From NCBI RefSeq assembly GCF_003050925.1, contig NZ_QAOV01000002.1:664156-728155 (forward strand): a stretch of DNA of 64,000 nt, written 5' to 3'. The notes beneath the pieces were generated by a model, which saw only the letters and a program-made list of their open reading frames with translations, did no database searches and was not told the DNA's origin. The DNA is from Pseudomonas sp. GV085. GTDB lineage: Bacteria; Pseudomonadota; Gammaproteobacteria; Pseudomonadales; Pseudomonadaceae. Shown piece by piece: positions 24,260 through 33,451 of the stretch. The position numbers and the translations under genes were made by a program. Every line of letters begins with the position of its first letter. Position 1 is the stretch's first letter.

Positions 24260-26023
24260 ATGGTCTGGCAGCAAGTCTACGATCCGTTCGGTAACCCGGT
24301 GCTTTCAACGCTCATGGCGGCTGTGCCAGTGGTGGTGATGCTGGCGTCCCTCGCGTTTTTCCATGTCAAGGCGCACCTGGCGGCATTGCTCGCCTTGGCC
24401 TCGGCCTTGCTGATCGCGATTTTCGCCTTCGGCATGCCGGCGAACATGGCGGGTACCGCAGCGCTGTTCGGTGCAGCCAACGGTCTGCTGCCGATTGGCT
24501 GGATTGTGTTGAACATCATCTTCCTGCACCGCCTGACCACCGAGAACGGCTCGTTCAAGGTGTTGCAAGACTCCCTGGCGCGCATCACCGATGACCGACG
24601 CCTGCAATTGCTGCTGATCGCCTTCTGTTTCGGCGCGTTTTTCGAAGGCGCGGCCGGTTTCGGTACGCCGGTGGCGGTGACCGGAGCGATTCTGATCGGG
24701 CTGGGGTTTTCGCCGCTCGCCGCCTCGGGGCTGGCGCTGATCGCCAATACCGCCCCCGTGGCGTTCGGCGCCCTCGGCACGCCGATCATCACCCTGGCCA
24801 AGGTGACCGGGCTGGACGAAATGGAGCTGTCGATGATGGTCGGCCGGCAGTTGCCATTCTTTTCGGTGCTGGTGCCGTTCTGGCTGATCTGGGCCTTTGC
24901 CGGCTGGCGCAAGATGCTGGAAGTCTGGCCGGCGATTCTGGTGGCCGGGGTCAGTTTTGCCGTGCCGCAATTCCTGGTGTCCAACTATCACGGGCCGATG
25001 CTGGTGGACGTGATCGCCGCACTGATTTCCATGGCCTGCCTGGCCGGCTTCCTCAAGGTCTGGAAACCGGCCACCGTGCACACCTCCGCGGCGCTGTCCG
25101 GTCGGGTCGACAACTCGAAGATCGACGCCGAGCACGACGAAAAGCCTGTACCGACTGCAACCTTCGCCGATGAGGCAAAACCGGCGGTGATGCGCGCATG
25201 GATGCCGTGGATCATCCTCACGGTCTTCGTGTTCATCTGGGGCACCCAGGGCTTCAAGAACACCTTCGACACCCGCCCCGCCATCGACCCGCAAACCAGT
25301 GCCGCCAAGCTCGATCCTCAGGGCAAGCCGATGCGCGAGGCGAACCCGGTGTTTGCGCCGGCCGTGACCTTCACCACCCTGCATTTGCAGGTTGAAAAAG
25401 TCCCGCCCGTGGTGGCCGCGCCGAAAACCGAAGAAGCGGTGTACAAGTTCACCTGGTTCACCGCCACCGGCAGCGGCATTCTGCTGGCGGCGATCGTCGG
25501 CGGTTTGCTGATGGGTTACTCGATCCCGCAACTGATTCACCAGTACCTGCGCACCCTGTGGGTGGTGCGTTACTCGCTGATCACCATTGCGGCGATGCTC
25601 GCGCTGGGCTTCCTCACGCGCTATTCGGGCCTGGATGCGACCATGGGCCTGGCCTTCGCCGCGACGGGCATTTTCTATCCGATGTTCGGCACCCTGCTCG
25701 GCTGGCTCGGCGTGGCGTTGACCGGTTCGGACACGGCTTCCAACGTGCTGTTCGGCGGCTTGCAACGAGTGACGTCCGAGCAGTTGGGCATGAGCCCGGT
25801 GTTGATGGCCGCCGCCAACAGCTCCGGCGGGGTCATGGGCAAGATGGTCGATGCCCAGTCGATCGTGGTCGCCTCCACCGCCACCCGCTGGTACGGCCAT
25901 GAAGGGGAAATCCTGCGCTACGTGTTCTTCCACTCGATTGTGCTGGCGATTCTGGTCGGTGGGCTGGTGACATTGCAGGCCTATGTCGCACCGTTCAGCC
26001 ACATGGTGGTGGGCGGACATTGA
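24260..26023 (+). CDS. glcA: L-lactate/glycolate permease (LctP family)
   Basis: A 587-residue inner-membrane transporter with about 13 spans. LctP signatures are FGAFFEGAAGFGTPVAVTGA, ANTAPVAFGALGTPI and GSDTASNVLFGGLQ. The family includes LldP and GlcA, which share substrates (L-lactate, D-lactate, glycolate) by proton symport. The glycolate oxidase genes follow, which favours a GlcA role, but a terminator separates them and sequence alone does not distinguish GlcA from LldP. GAGGTGG precedes the ATG. A promoter and a possible Crc site are visible upstream. Confidence 0.85.
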   Translation: MVWQQVYDPFGNPVLSTLMAAVPVVVMLASLAFFHVKAHLAALLALASALLIAIFAFGMPANMAGTAALFGAANGLLPIGWIVLNIIFLHRLTTENGSFKVLQDSLARITDDRRLQLLLIAFCFGAFFEGAAGFGTPVAVTGAILIGLGFSPLAASGLALIANTAPVAFGALGTPIITLAKVTGLDEMELSMMVGRQLPFFSVLVPFWLIWAFAGWRKMLEVWPAILVAGVSFAVPQFLVSNYHGPMLVDVIAALISMACLAGFLKVWKPATVHTSAALSGRVDNSKIDAEHDEKPVPTATFADEAKPAVMRAWMPWIILTVFVFIWGTQGFKNTFDTRPAIDPQTSAAKLDPQGKPMREANPVFAPAVTFTTLHLQVEKVPPVVAAPKTEEAVYKFTWFTATGSGILLAAIVGGLLMGYSIPQLIHQYLRTLWVVRYSLITIAAMLALGFLTRYSGLDATMGLAFAATGIFYPMFGTLLGWLGVALTGSDTASNVLFGGLQRVTSEQLGMSPVLMAAANSSGGVMGKMVDAQSIVVASTATRWYGHEGEILRYVFFHSIVLAILVGGLVTLQAYVAPFSHMVVGGH

Positions 26024-26050
26024 GTCTGCGCGCCCTGTTCACCACTCTTG

Positions 26051-26085
26051 CAACGCCCGGGCTCCATCGCCCGGGCGTTGGCATT
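26051..26085 (+). terminator. Intrinsic terminator after the permease gene
   Basis: CAACGCCCGGGC and GCCCGGGCGTTG form a perfect 12-bp stem with a six-base loop (26051-26080), followed by GCATTTT. Confidence 0.8.
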
Positions 26086-26156
26086 TTCTGCGCACATTTA
26101 TTCAATGAATGCCCGCTTCCGGCTGACAAATACCCCATGGACAGTCGGCTGTATCA

Positions 26157-26180
26157 GGCCAATGATTAAGGTCAGTGGCC
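26157..26180. promoter_or_regulatory. Inverted repeat upstream of glcD
   Basis: GGCCAATGA-TTAAGG-TCAGTGGCC: nine-base arms with one mismatch and a six-base spacer, 21 bases before the glcD ATG. The size suits a dimeric repressor or activator such as a GlcC-type GntR regulator, but the regulator gene is not in the window. Confidence 0.35.
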
Positions 26181-26201
26181 TCCAGCGAGAATCGTGACCC
26201 C

Positions 26202-27701
26202 ATGAACATTCTCTACGATGAACGCGTTGACGGCGCCTTGCCCGACGTCGACAAACAGGCGCTATTGCACGCCCTCCAAACCCGCTTGCCGCATCTGGAA
26301 GTCCTGCATCAGCAGGAGGAACTCAGGCCCTACGAATGCGACGGACTGTCGGCCTATCGCACCACGCCGATGCTAGTGGTGTTACCCCGATATATCGACG
26401 AAGTGCAAGGGGTGCTGCGCGTCTGCCATGAGCTGCACGTCCCCGTGGTGGCCCGTGGCGCGGGCACCGGTTTGTCCGGCGGGGCGCTGCCCCTGGAGAA
26501 AGGCGTGCTGCTGGTGATGGCGCGCTTCAACAACATCCTGGGCATCGACCCCGCCGCCCGTACCGCACGGGTTCAGCCCGGCGTGCGCAATCTGGCGATT
26601 TCCCAGGCGGCGGCACCCTTCGGCCTGTATTACGCGCCGGACCCTTCCTCGCAAATCGCCTGCTCCATCGGCGGTAATGTCGCGGAAAATGCCGGTGGCG
26701 TGCATTGCCTGAAGTACGGCCTGACGGTGCACAACGTGCTCAAGGTCGACATCCTCACCGTCGATGGCGAGCATTTGAGCCTGGGCTCCAACGCCCTCGA
26801 CTCCCCCGGTTTCGACCTGCTGGCGCTGATCAACGGATCCGAAGGTTTGCTCGGGGTAATTACCGAGGTCACGGTCAAACTGCTGCCTAAACCGCAGACC
26901 GCCAAAGTGCTGCTGGCAGCGTTCGATTCCGTGGAAAAAGCCGGGCGCGCCGTTGGCGACATCATCGCCGCCGGCATCATCCCCGGCGGCCTGGAAATGA
27001 TGGACAACCTGGCCATCCGCGCCGCCGAGGACTTCATCCACGCCGGTTACCCGGTGGACGCCCAGGCCATTCTGCTGTGCGAACTCGATGGCGTCGAAGC
27101 CGACGTCAGCGATGACTGCGAGCGGGTGCGCCAGGTGCTGCAACAGGCCGGCGCCATCGAGCTGCGCCAGGCGAAAGACGAAGCCGAGCGCGTGCGCTTC
27201 TGGGCCGGACGCAAGAATGCCTTCCCGGCGGTGGGCCGCCTCTCGCCGGACTATTACTGCATGGACGGCACCATCCCCCGCCGCGAACTGCCCGGCGTAC
27301 TGCACGCCATCGCCGAGCTGTCGAACGAATACGGCCTGCGGGTGGCCAACGTGTTCCATGCCGGCGACGGCAACATGCATCCGTTGATCCTGTTCGATGC
27401 CAATCAACCCGGTGAACTCGATCGAGCCGAAGCCCTGGGCGGCAAGATTCTGGAGTTGTGCGTGAAAGTCGGCGGCAGTATCACCGGTGAACACGGCGTG
27501 GGGCGCGAGAAGATCAATCAGATGTGCGCGCAGTTCAACAGCGACGAGCTGACTCTGTTCCATGCCATCAAGGCCGCCTTCGACCCGAGCGGCCTGCTCA
27601 ACCCCGGCAAGAACATCCCGACCCTGCACCGCTGCGCCGAATTCGGTGCCATGCACGTGCATGGCGGTCAGTTGCCCTTCCCTGAGCTGGAGCGTTTCTG
27701 A
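26202..27701 (+). CDS. glcD: Glycolate oxidase subunit GlcD
   Basis: The 499-residue FAD-binding catalytic subunit that oxidises glycolate to glyoxylate. The PCMH-type FAD domain is seen in VVARGAGTGLSGGALP and SIGGNVAENAGGVH. The C-terminal cap has GDGNMHPLILFD and the metal/substrate region GSITGEHGVGREK. The length equals E. coli GlcD. The chosen ATG 26202 has only a weak purine stretch upstream; a GTG at 26175 is less likely and lies in the inverted repeat. Its stop overlaps the glcE start. Confidence 0.95.
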   Translation: MNILYDERVDGALPDVDKQALLHALQTRLPHLEVLHQQEELRPYECDGLSAYRTTPMLVVLPRYIDEVQGVLRVCHELHVPVVARGAGTGLSGGALPLEKGVLLVMARFNNILGIDPAARTARVQPGVRNLAISQAAAPFGLYYAPDPSSQIACSIGGNVAENAGGVHCLKYGLTVHNVLKVDILTVDGEHLSLGSNALDSPGFDLLALINGSEGLLGVITEVTVKLLPKPQTAKVLLAAFDSVEKAGRAVGDIIAAGIIPGGLEMMDNLAIRAAEDFIHAGYPVDAQAILLCELDGVEADVSDDCERVRQVLQQAGAIELRQAKDEAERVRFWAGRKNAFPAVGRLSPDYYCMDGTIPRRELPGVLHAIAELSNEYGLRVANVFHAGDGNMHPLILFDANQPGELDRAEALGGKILELCVKVGGSITGEHGVGREKINQMCAQFNSDELTLFHAIKAAFDPSGLLNPGKNIPTLHRCAEFGAMHVHGGQLPFPELERF

Positions 27702-28765
27702 TGCGCAGCCCTGAAGATTTCGATGACAGCCCGTCACTGCTGGAACAGGTCAATCAGGCGCTGGAAAACGCCACGCCATTGCGCATCCAGGGTTCCAACA
27801 GCAAGGGCTTCCTCGGACGCAGCACGGCCGGGGAAATTCTCGATACCCGCGCGCACCGGGGCATCGTCAGTTACGACCCGACGGAGCTGGTGATCACCGT
27901 CCGCTGCGGCACGCCGTTGTCGCAGATGGCGCAGGTGCTGGACGCCGCGCAACAGATGCTGCCCTGCGAACCGCCGGCTTTTGGCGACGGCGCCACCGTC
28001 GGCGGCATGATCGCCTGCGGGCTGTCCGGGCCACGGCGCCCGTGGGTCGGTTCGGTGCGGGACTTCATTCTTGGCACGCGGGTGATCACAGGGCACGGCA
28101 AGCTGTTGCGCTTCGGTGGCGAGGTGATGAAAAACGTCGCCGGCTATGACCTGTCACGCCTGATGGCCGGCAGTTACGGCAGCCTCGGGCTGATCACCGA
28201 AGTCTCGCTCAAAGTGCTGCCAAAACCCCGGCAGTGCCTCAGTATCAGCCTGGAAATGGACGCCGAGCGGGCCTTGTTGCGCCTGGCGGAATGGGGCCAG
28301 CAGCCGTTGCCGATCAGCGCGGCCTGTCACGACGGCGAACGCCTGCACCTGCGGCTAGAAGGCGGTGAGGGATCGGTGGCGGCGGCCCATGAGCGCCTCG
28401 GTGGCGAGCAGCTGGACGCTTCCTGGTGGGACGATCTCAACGAACAGCGCTTGGGTTTCTTCGATCAAGACCAGCCGCTTTGGCGCCTGTCCCTGCCGCA
28501 CAACACGCCGCTCCTGTCGCTGCCGGGGCGCCAGTTGATCGACTGGGGGGGCGCGCAGCGCTGGCTGAAATCCGATGCCGATGCGGCGTTCATTCGCCAG
28601 GTGGTCGACGAGGTCGGCGGCCATGCCACCTGCTTCAGCCACGGCCTGACCGACACCCCGTTCCATCCGCTGCCGCCAGCGCTGATGCGTTATCACCGCA
28701 ACCTGAAACAGCAACTCGATCCACGGGGCATCTTCAACCCCGGACGCCTGTACGCGGAGCTTTGA
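27701..28765 (+). CDS. glcE: Glycolate oxidase subunit GlcE
   Basis: A 354-residue second FAD-binding subunit. The PCMH fold is visible in LRIQGSNSKGFLG, FGDGATVGGMIACGLSG and NVAGYDLSRLMAGSYGSLGL, and the protein lacks the large GlcD cap. It forms the membrane-associated GlcDEF complex. ATG 27701 shares a base with the glcD stop (TGATG), so coupling is tight, and glcF follows three bases after its stop. Confidence 0.94.
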   Translation: MRSPEDFDDSPSLLEQVNQALENATPLRIQGSNSKGFLGRSTAGEILDTRAHRGIVSYDPTELVITVRCGTPLSQMAQVLDAAQQMLPCEPPAFGDGATVGGMIACGLSGPRRPWVGSVRDFILGTRVITGHGKLLRFGGEVMKNVAGYDLSRLMAGSYGSLGLITEVSLKVLPKPRQCLSISLEMDAERALLRLAEWGQQPLPISAACHDGERLHLRLEGGEGSVAAAHERLGGEQLDASWWDDLNEQRLGFFDQDQPLWRLSLPHNTPLLSLPGRQLIDWGGAQRWLKSDADAAFIRQVVDEVGGHATCFSHGLTDTPFHPLPPALMRYHRNLKQQLDPRGIFNPGRLYAEL

Positions 28766-28768
28766 ACC

Positions 28769-29986
28769 ATGCAGACGACCTTGAGTGAAAGCGCCAGCCA
28801 GCTGCCCCGCGCCGCAGAAGCCGAAAGCATCCTGCGCACCTGCGTGCACTGCGGCTTCTGCAATGCCACGTGCCCGACCTATCAATTGCTCGGCGATGAA
28901 CTGGACGGACCGCGGGGGCGCATCTACCTGATCAAGCAAGTGCTGGAAGGCAACGAGGTCACGCAAAAGACCCAGCAGCACCTGGATCGCTGCCTGTCGT
29001 GCCGCAACTGCGAAACCACCTGCCCGTCGGGGGTCGATTATCACAACCTGCTGGACATCGGCCGCGCGGTGGTCGATGCGGCGGTGCCGCGCCCCCTCGG
29101 TCAGCGTCTGTTGCGCGAGGGGTTGCGGCAGACCGTGCCCCATCCAGAGCTGTTCAAGAGCCTGGTCAATAGCGGTCAGGTGTTCCGCGCGTTGCTGCCC
29201 GGCACCCTGCAAAGCAAGTTGCCGCGCAATGTCTACCCGGCCAAGCCGCGGCCCATGACCCTGCGTGAGCGTCAGGTGCTGATGCTCGAAGGTTGCGTGC
29301 AACCCAGCCTGTCGCCCAACACCAATGCCGCGGCGGCGCGGGTGCTGGACCGGTTGGGGATCAGCGTCATCGCGACCCGCGAAGCCGGTTGCTGCGGCGC
29401 CGTGGACTACCACCTGGACGCCCAGGCCGCCGGCCTCGATCGCGCCCGGCGCAACATCGACGCGTGGTGGCCTGGCATCGAAAAAGGCGCCGAGGCGATT
29501 GTGCAGACGGCCAGCGGTTGCGGCGCCTTCATCAAGGATTACGGCCATCTGCTCGCCAGCGACCCGGCCTATGCCGACAAGGCAAAAAAGGTCAGCGCGC
29601 TGGCCCGGGACCTGGTGGAAGTGTTGCGCGACGAACCACTGGAAAAACTTGGCATCCACGCCTCCCAACGCCTGGCCTTCCATTGCCCCTGCACCTTGCA
29701 GCACGGACAGAAACTCGGCGGTGCCGTGGAAGCGTTGCTGACCGGACTCGGTTTCAACCTGACGTCCGTCCCCGACGGGCACCTGTGCTGCGGCTCGGCA
29801 GGCACCTATTCGCTGACCCAGCCCGAACTGTCGCGGCAGTTGCGCGACAACAAGCTCAACGCCCTGGAAAGCGGCCATCCCGAGGTGATTGTCACGGCCA
29901 ACATCGGCTGCCAGACGCACCTCGACGGCGCGGGCCGAACCCCGGTGCGGCACTGGATCGAACTGGTCGAAGCCGCCCTGCCTTAA
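28769..29986 (+). CDS. glcF: Glycolate oxidase iron-sulfur subunit GlcF
   Basis: A 405-residue electron-transfer subunit. Two 4Fe-4S ferredoxin motifs are complete: Cys25, 28, 31, 35 (CVHCGFCNATCP) and Cys75, 78, 81, 85 (CLSCRNCETTCP). Two CCG domains follow (EAGCCGAVDYH and HLCCGSAGTY). It passes electrons from flavin to the quinone pool. GGAG lies upstream of the ATG. Confidence 0.95.
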   Translation: MQTTLSESASQLPRAAEAESILRTCVHCGFCNATCPTYQLLGDELDGPRGRIYLIKQVLEGNEVTQKTQQHLDRCLSCRNCETTCPSGVDYHNLLDIGRAVVDAAVPRPLGQRLLREGLRQTVPHPELFKSLVNSGQVFRALLPGTLQSKLPRNVYPAKPRPMTLRERQVLMLEGCVQPSLSPNTNAAAARVLDRLGISVIATREAGCCGAVDYHLDAQAAGLDRARRNIDAWWPGIEKGAEAIVQTASGCGAFIKDYGHLLASDPAYADKAKKVSALARDLVEVLRDEPLEKLGIHASQRLAFHCPCTLQHGQKLGGAVEALLTGLGFNLTSVPDGHLCCGSAGTYSLTQPELSRQLRDNKLNALESGHPEVIVTANIGCQTHLDGAGRTPVRHWIELVEAALP

Positions 29987-30005
29987 CCCAATCCTGGAGG
30001 TCCCC

Positions 30006-30407
30006 ATGAACAGCAAAGCCGTCCTGAGCCAGACCGAAGTCAGCCAGATCATCAAAGCCGCCCGCGCCGAAGCGCAGGCCAATCAATGGGCCGTGACCAT
30101 CGTGGTAGTCGATGACGGCGGCCACCCGCTGGCCCTCGAACGCCTCGACGGCTGCGCGCCGAGCAGCGCGTATATCGCCACCGAAAAGGCCCGGACCTCA
30201 GCCCTCGGGCGGCGTGAAACGAAAAGCTATGAGGACATGGTCAACGCCGGGCGCTACGCTTTCCTGTCAGCACCCTTGCTGACCTCGCTTGAGGGGGGCG
30301 TGCCGATCGTTTTCGATGGTCAGGTGATTGGTGCTGTCGGAGTGTCGGGCGTCAAGCCCGAGCAAGATGCGCAAGTGGCCAAGGCCGGGGCGCAGTGCCT
30401 GAAATGA
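30006..30407 (+). CDS. glcG: GlcG/HbpS-like (DUF336) protein
   Basis: A 133-residue protein with the DUF336 blocks VTIVVVDDGGHPLALERLDG and GGVPIVFDGQVIGAVGVSG. E. coli glcG lies in the glc operon and its function is unknown; Streptomyces HbpS of this family binds haem. A TGGAGG site lies 6-8 bases upstream and it is 19 bases from glcF, so it is in the same transcript. A terminator within the following REP pair ends the operon. Confidence 0.9.
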   Translation: MNSKAVLSQTEVSQIIKAARAEAQANQWAVTIVVVDDGGHPLALERLDGCAPSSAYIATEKARTSALGRRETKSYEDMVNAGRYAFLSAPLLTSLEGGVPIVFDGQVIGAVGVSGVKPEQDAQVAKAGAQCLK

Positions 30408-30429
30408 GATTGTGGCGTCACCATTTCCA

Positions 30430-30535
30430 CCCTGTAGGAGCGAGCTTGCTCGCGATGGTCGCAAACGAAAACGCGGGGCATCTGAAGCCCCGCGTTGTTT
30501 TGTAGTTTTTCGCGAGCAAGCTCGCTCCTACAGGG
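30430..30535. repeat. REP pair 8 (forward-reverse) enclosing a terminator
   Basis: CCCTGTAGGAGCGAGCTTGC and its inverse GCAAGCTCGCTCCTACAGGG flank a spacer that holds an intrinsic terminator hairpin (30470-30510). Confidence 0.95.
30470..30510 (+). terminator. Intrinsic terminator of the glcDEFG operon
   Basis: AACGCGGGGC (30470-30479) and GCCCCGCGTT (30487-30496) form a perfect 10-bp stem with a seven-base loop, followed by GTTTTGTAGTTTTT. It lies exactly in the spacer between the two REP arms. Confidence 0.88.
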
Positions 30536-30568
30536 TCCGTGTTAAACCAGCCGAGAGGAGTTGCAGCA

Positions 30569-31456
30569 ATGACCCGTCTAACTGCCAAAGACTTTTCCCC
30601 GCAACTGCTGGAACTGTACGACTACTACGCACACGGCATGATCAACCGTCGGGAGTTTCTCGACCGCGCGGCGTTGTTCACCTTCGGAGGATTGACGGCT
30701 GGAGCCCTGCTCGCCGCGCTAAGCCCCAACTACGCGCTGGCCGAACAGGTCGAGTTCACCGATCCGGACATTGTTCCCGAGTACATCACCTACCCGTCGC
30801 CCAAGGGCCACGGCCAGGTTCGCGGTTATCTGGTGCGTCCGGCCAAGGCCACGGGCAAGGTGCCGGCGGTGGTGGTCGTGCACGAAAATCGCGGGCTCAA
30901 CCCATACATCGAAGACGTGGCCCGACGTCTGGCCAAGGCCGGTTTCATCGCCCTCGCCCCTGACGGCCTGAGTTCGGTCGGCGGTTATCCCGGCAATGAC
31001 GACAAGGGCCGCGAACTTCAGGCCACGGTCGACCCGGAAAAGCTGATGAACGACTTTTTCGCCGCCGTCGAGTGGATGATGAAACACCCCGCCACCACTG
31101 GAAAAGTCGGCATCACCGGGTTCTGCTACGGCGGTGGGGTGGCCAATGCCGCCGCCGTGGCCTATCCGGAACTGGGTGCTGCCGTGTCGTTTTATGGCCG
31201 TCAGCCAACGGCCGAGGAAGTGCCACGGATCAAGGCACCGGTGATGCTGCACTACGGCGAACTGGATACGCGGATCAACGAAGGCTGGCCGGCCTATGAG
31301 AAAGCGTTGAAGGCCGGGGGCAAGACCTATGTGGCCTACATTTATCCGGGCTGCAATCATGGCTTTCACAATGATTCGACGCCGCGTTATGACGAGGCGG
31401 CGGCGAAGCTGGCGTGGGAGCGGACGTTGGGGTGGTTTAAAAAGTATCTGGTTTGA
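30569..31456 (+). CDS. Exported dienelactone hydrolase family protein
   Basis: A 295-residue alpha/beta hydrolase. The triad of the dienelactone hydrolase family is visible: nucleophile Cys186 in GFCYGGG, Asp233 in GELDTRI and His264 in GCNHGFHN. The N-terminus has [20 protein letters not shown] (twin arginine at 27-28), which looks like a Tat signal with processing near ALA-EQ, so it should act in the periplasm. Such homologues are often named YghX-like. ATG 30569 has GAGAGGAG upstream. Substrate unknown. It is separated from glcG by the terminator. Confidence 0.85.
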   Translation: MTRLTAKDFSPQLLELYDYYAHGMINRREFLDRAALFTFGGLTAGALLAALSPNYALAEQVEFTDPDIVPEYITYPSPKGHGQVRGYLVRPAKATGKVPAVVVVHENRGLNPYIEDVARRLAKAGFIALAPDGLSSVGGYPGNDDKGRELQATVDPEKLMNDFFAAVEWMMKHPATTGKVGITGFCYGGGVANAAAVAYPELGAAVSFYGRQPTAEEVPRIKAPVMLHYGELDTRINEGWPAYEKALKAGGKTYVAYIYPGCNHGFHNDSTPRYDEAAAKLAWERTLGWFKKYLV

Positions 31457-31467
31457 ATAAAAATTCT

Positions 31468-31486
31468 GGGCCAGCAGGACTGGCCC
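31468..31486 (-). terminator. Hairpin between two convergent genes
   Basis: GGGCCAG and CTGGCCC pair around five bases. On the minus strand it is followed by AGAATTTTTATT, so it may terminate the lsfA transcript after it crosses the REP pair. Confidence 0.45.
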
Positions 31487-31487
31487 C

Positions 31488-31582
31488 ATCGCGAGCAGGC
31501 TCGCTCCTACAGGGAAATTCAGTGAACACAAAATCTGTGTTCGACCGAAGCCCAATGTAGGAGCGAGCCTGCTCGCGATAGC
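31488..31582. repeat. REP pair 9 (reverse-forward)
   Basis: ATCGCGAGCAGGCTCGCTCC first, TGTAGGAGCGAGCCTGCTCG second, between the convergent hydrolase and peroxiredoxin genes. Confidence 0.95.
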
Positions 31583-31601
31583 GGTTTGAAGGCCGCAGCA
31601 G

Positions 31602-32255
31602 TTATTTCGGTTGCGCCACCGTCCGCAGATACGGCTTCAGGGTCCTGAAGCCATCCGGGTATTTCTTCTTCGCGTCTTCGTCAGACACCGAGGTCGGGAT
31701 GATCACGTCCTCACCCGGCCGCCAGTTCACTGGCGTGGCAACGGTGTGTTTGGCGTTCAATTGCAGGGAATCGAGCAGGCGCAGCACTTCATCGAAGTTG
31801 CGCCCGGCGCTCATCGGGTAGATCAGCATGGCCTTGACCTTCTTGTCCGGGCCGACGATGAACACCGAACGCACCGTGGCGTTGTCCACTGCCGTGCGCG
31901 CGCCGCCGCTGGCATTGGGATGGATCATGTCGTAGAGCTTGGCCACCACCAGGTTTTCGTCGCCGATCAGCGGATAGTTGACCGCCGTACCCTGAGTCTC
32001 GGCGATGTCACCGACCCAGCGGTTGTGGTCACTGACCGGGTCGACGCTGAGGCCGATGATCTTGGTGTTGCGCTTGTCGAATTCCGGCTTGAGTTTGGCC
32101 AGGTAGCCCAGTTCGGTGGTGCACACCGGGGTGAAATCCTTGGGATGGGAAAACAGGATGGCCCACCCGTCGCCGATCCATTGGTGAAAGTTGAGGGTGC
32201 CTTCAGTGGTGTCGGCGGTGAAATCCGGTGCTTCGTCGCCAATACGGATAGCCAT
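31602..32255 (-). CDS. lsfA: 1-Cys peroxiredoxin (Prx6/LsfA type)
   Basis: A 217-residue thiol peroxidase that reduces H2O2 and organic peroxides. The motif HPKDFTPVCTTE places the peroxidatic Cys at residue 45, and there is no other cysteine in the protein, which defines the 1-Cys class. The C-terminal dimerisation extension (NWRPGEDVIIPTSVSDEDA) is typical of Prx6. Pseudomonas LsfA was named for induction under sulfate limitation. AAGGAG lies nine bases before ATG 32255; a longer frame has no ribosome site. Confidence 0.92.
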   Translation of the reverse strand: MAIRIGDEAPDFTADTTEGTLNFHQWIGDGWAILFSHPKDFTPVCTTELGYLAKLKPEFDKRNTKIIGLSVDPVSDHNRWVGDIAETQGTAVNYPLIGDENLVVAKLYDMIHPNASGGARTAVDNATVRSVFIVGPDKKVKAMLIYPMSAGRNFDEVLRLLDSLQLNAKHTVATPVNWRPGEDVIIPTSVSDEDAKKKYPDGFRTLKPYLRTVAQPK

Positions 32256-32378
32256 GTTCGATCTCCTTGCAGTGATGGACAGGGACGCCGTTAGGGCAGC
32301 AAATACGCTTTCAACGGCATGGACGCGAGACATTATAGGATAGGTTCCGGCACTCGCCCGCCTGCGGTGGGTGAGTCG

Positions 32379-33323
32379 CTAGCCCACCAGCGCAATCAGT
32401 TGCTGACGCTGGGCATCGGTCAGCATCGGGCCGAAACCGGCCTGGGCATTTTCCGCCATGTAGCGCGGGTTGCCGGTGCCCGGAATCACGCAGGTCACCG
32501 CCGAATGCGACAGCAGGAACTTCAGCGCCAGTTGCGCCCAGCTTTTGACCCCGACTTGCGCTGCCCAGCCTGGCAGCGGCTTATCCTTGAGTTTGGCCAG
32601 CAAGCCGCCACCGCCAAACGGCCGGTTGCAGATCACCGCCACCCCCCGCTCGCGGCACAACGGCAGCAGGCGATTCTCGGCACCGCGATCATCCAGTGCG
32701 TAGTTGATCTGCAAGAAATCCAGTGGCTCGGCCTTGAGTACCGCTTCCACTTCTTCATAGGCCGACGCCGTGTAATGGGTGATGCCGATGTAGCGGATGC
32801 GCCCAGCTTCCTTCCAGTGACGCAGGGTCGGCAGGTGCGTCTGCCAGTCCAGCAGGTTGTGGATCTGCATCAGGTCGATCCGGTCGGTCTGCAACAGGGC
32901 GAAGGATTGCTCCATCTGCGCGATGCCTTCTTCGCGGCCCCGGGTCCACACTTTGGTGGCGAGGAACGCCGGTGAGCGTGGCTCATGGATCGACAGCAAC
33001 TCGCCGACGGTCTGTTCGGCGCGACCGTACATCGGCGAGCTGTCGATCAACTTGCCACCCTTGTCGAACAACGCATCGAGCACCGCGGGCAAGTTTTTGC
33101 AGGCCGGTTGCGCAGGCTCGACATCGAATCCGCGATAAGTGCCCAGCCCTACGATCGGCAACGACTCGTTACTGGAAGGAATGGCCCGGGTCTGCATGGT
33201 CTTGCCTCCTGTTCCCGTCGACGGCGCGGGTTGCGCAACCGCCGAACCAAACGTGAAGACCGCCGAAGCACCGGCAGCCAGCGTGAGTATTGCTCTACGG
33301 GTGTAACCCTCAGGATGGCTCAT
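32379..33323 (-). CDS. Exported aldo/keto reductase
   Basis: A 314-residue protein. The N-terminus MSHPEGYTRRAILTLAAGAS carries a twin-arginine signal (Arg9-Arg10) with cleavage near AVA-QPA. The AKR barrel shows Asp and Tyr in LIDSSPMYGRAE, Lys in LATKVWT, His in MQIHNLLDW, and the coenzyme loop VIPGTGNPRYM. Periplasmic AKRs are uncommon and would need to be exported with NADP(H) bound by Tat, which fits the signal. GAGAAG lies eight bases upstream of ATG 33323. Substrate unknown. Confidence 0.87.
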   Translation of the reverse strand: MSHPEGYTRRAILTLAAGASAVFTFGSAVAQPAPSTGTGGKTMQTRAIPSSNESLPIVGLGTYRGFDVEPAQPACKNLPAVLDALFDKGGKLIDSSPMYGRAEQTVGELLSIHEPRSPAFLATKVWTRGREEGIAQMEQSFALLQTDRIDLMQIHNLLDWQTHLPTLRHWKEAGRIRYIGITHYTASAYEEVEAVLKAEPLDFLQINYALDDRGAENRLLPLCRERGVAVICNRPFGGGGLLAKLKDKPLPGWAAQVGVKSWAQLALKFLLSHSAVTCVIPGTGNPRYMAENAQAGFGPMLTDAQRQQLIALVG

Positions 33324-33451
33324 AAAACGCTTCTCACCAGTCGCACGGGCTCGGCCCGTTGAATCGACAATCCGGATAATCCGCGCCAGGGTCGATTGAC
33401 TACACTCAGGAAGCCTTGCGGCGCCAGCCACTTTCACTCCCCGAGCAGTCA

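Noticed and set aside
24305..26020. 571-codon minus-strand open frame opposite the LctP permease
   Set aside because: Extremely rich in His, Gln, Arg and Gly, as expected for the reverse of a membrane protein gene.
28355..30082. 575-codon minus-strand open frame opposite glcE and glcF
   Set aside because: Shadow of genes with clear FAD and Fe-S motifs.
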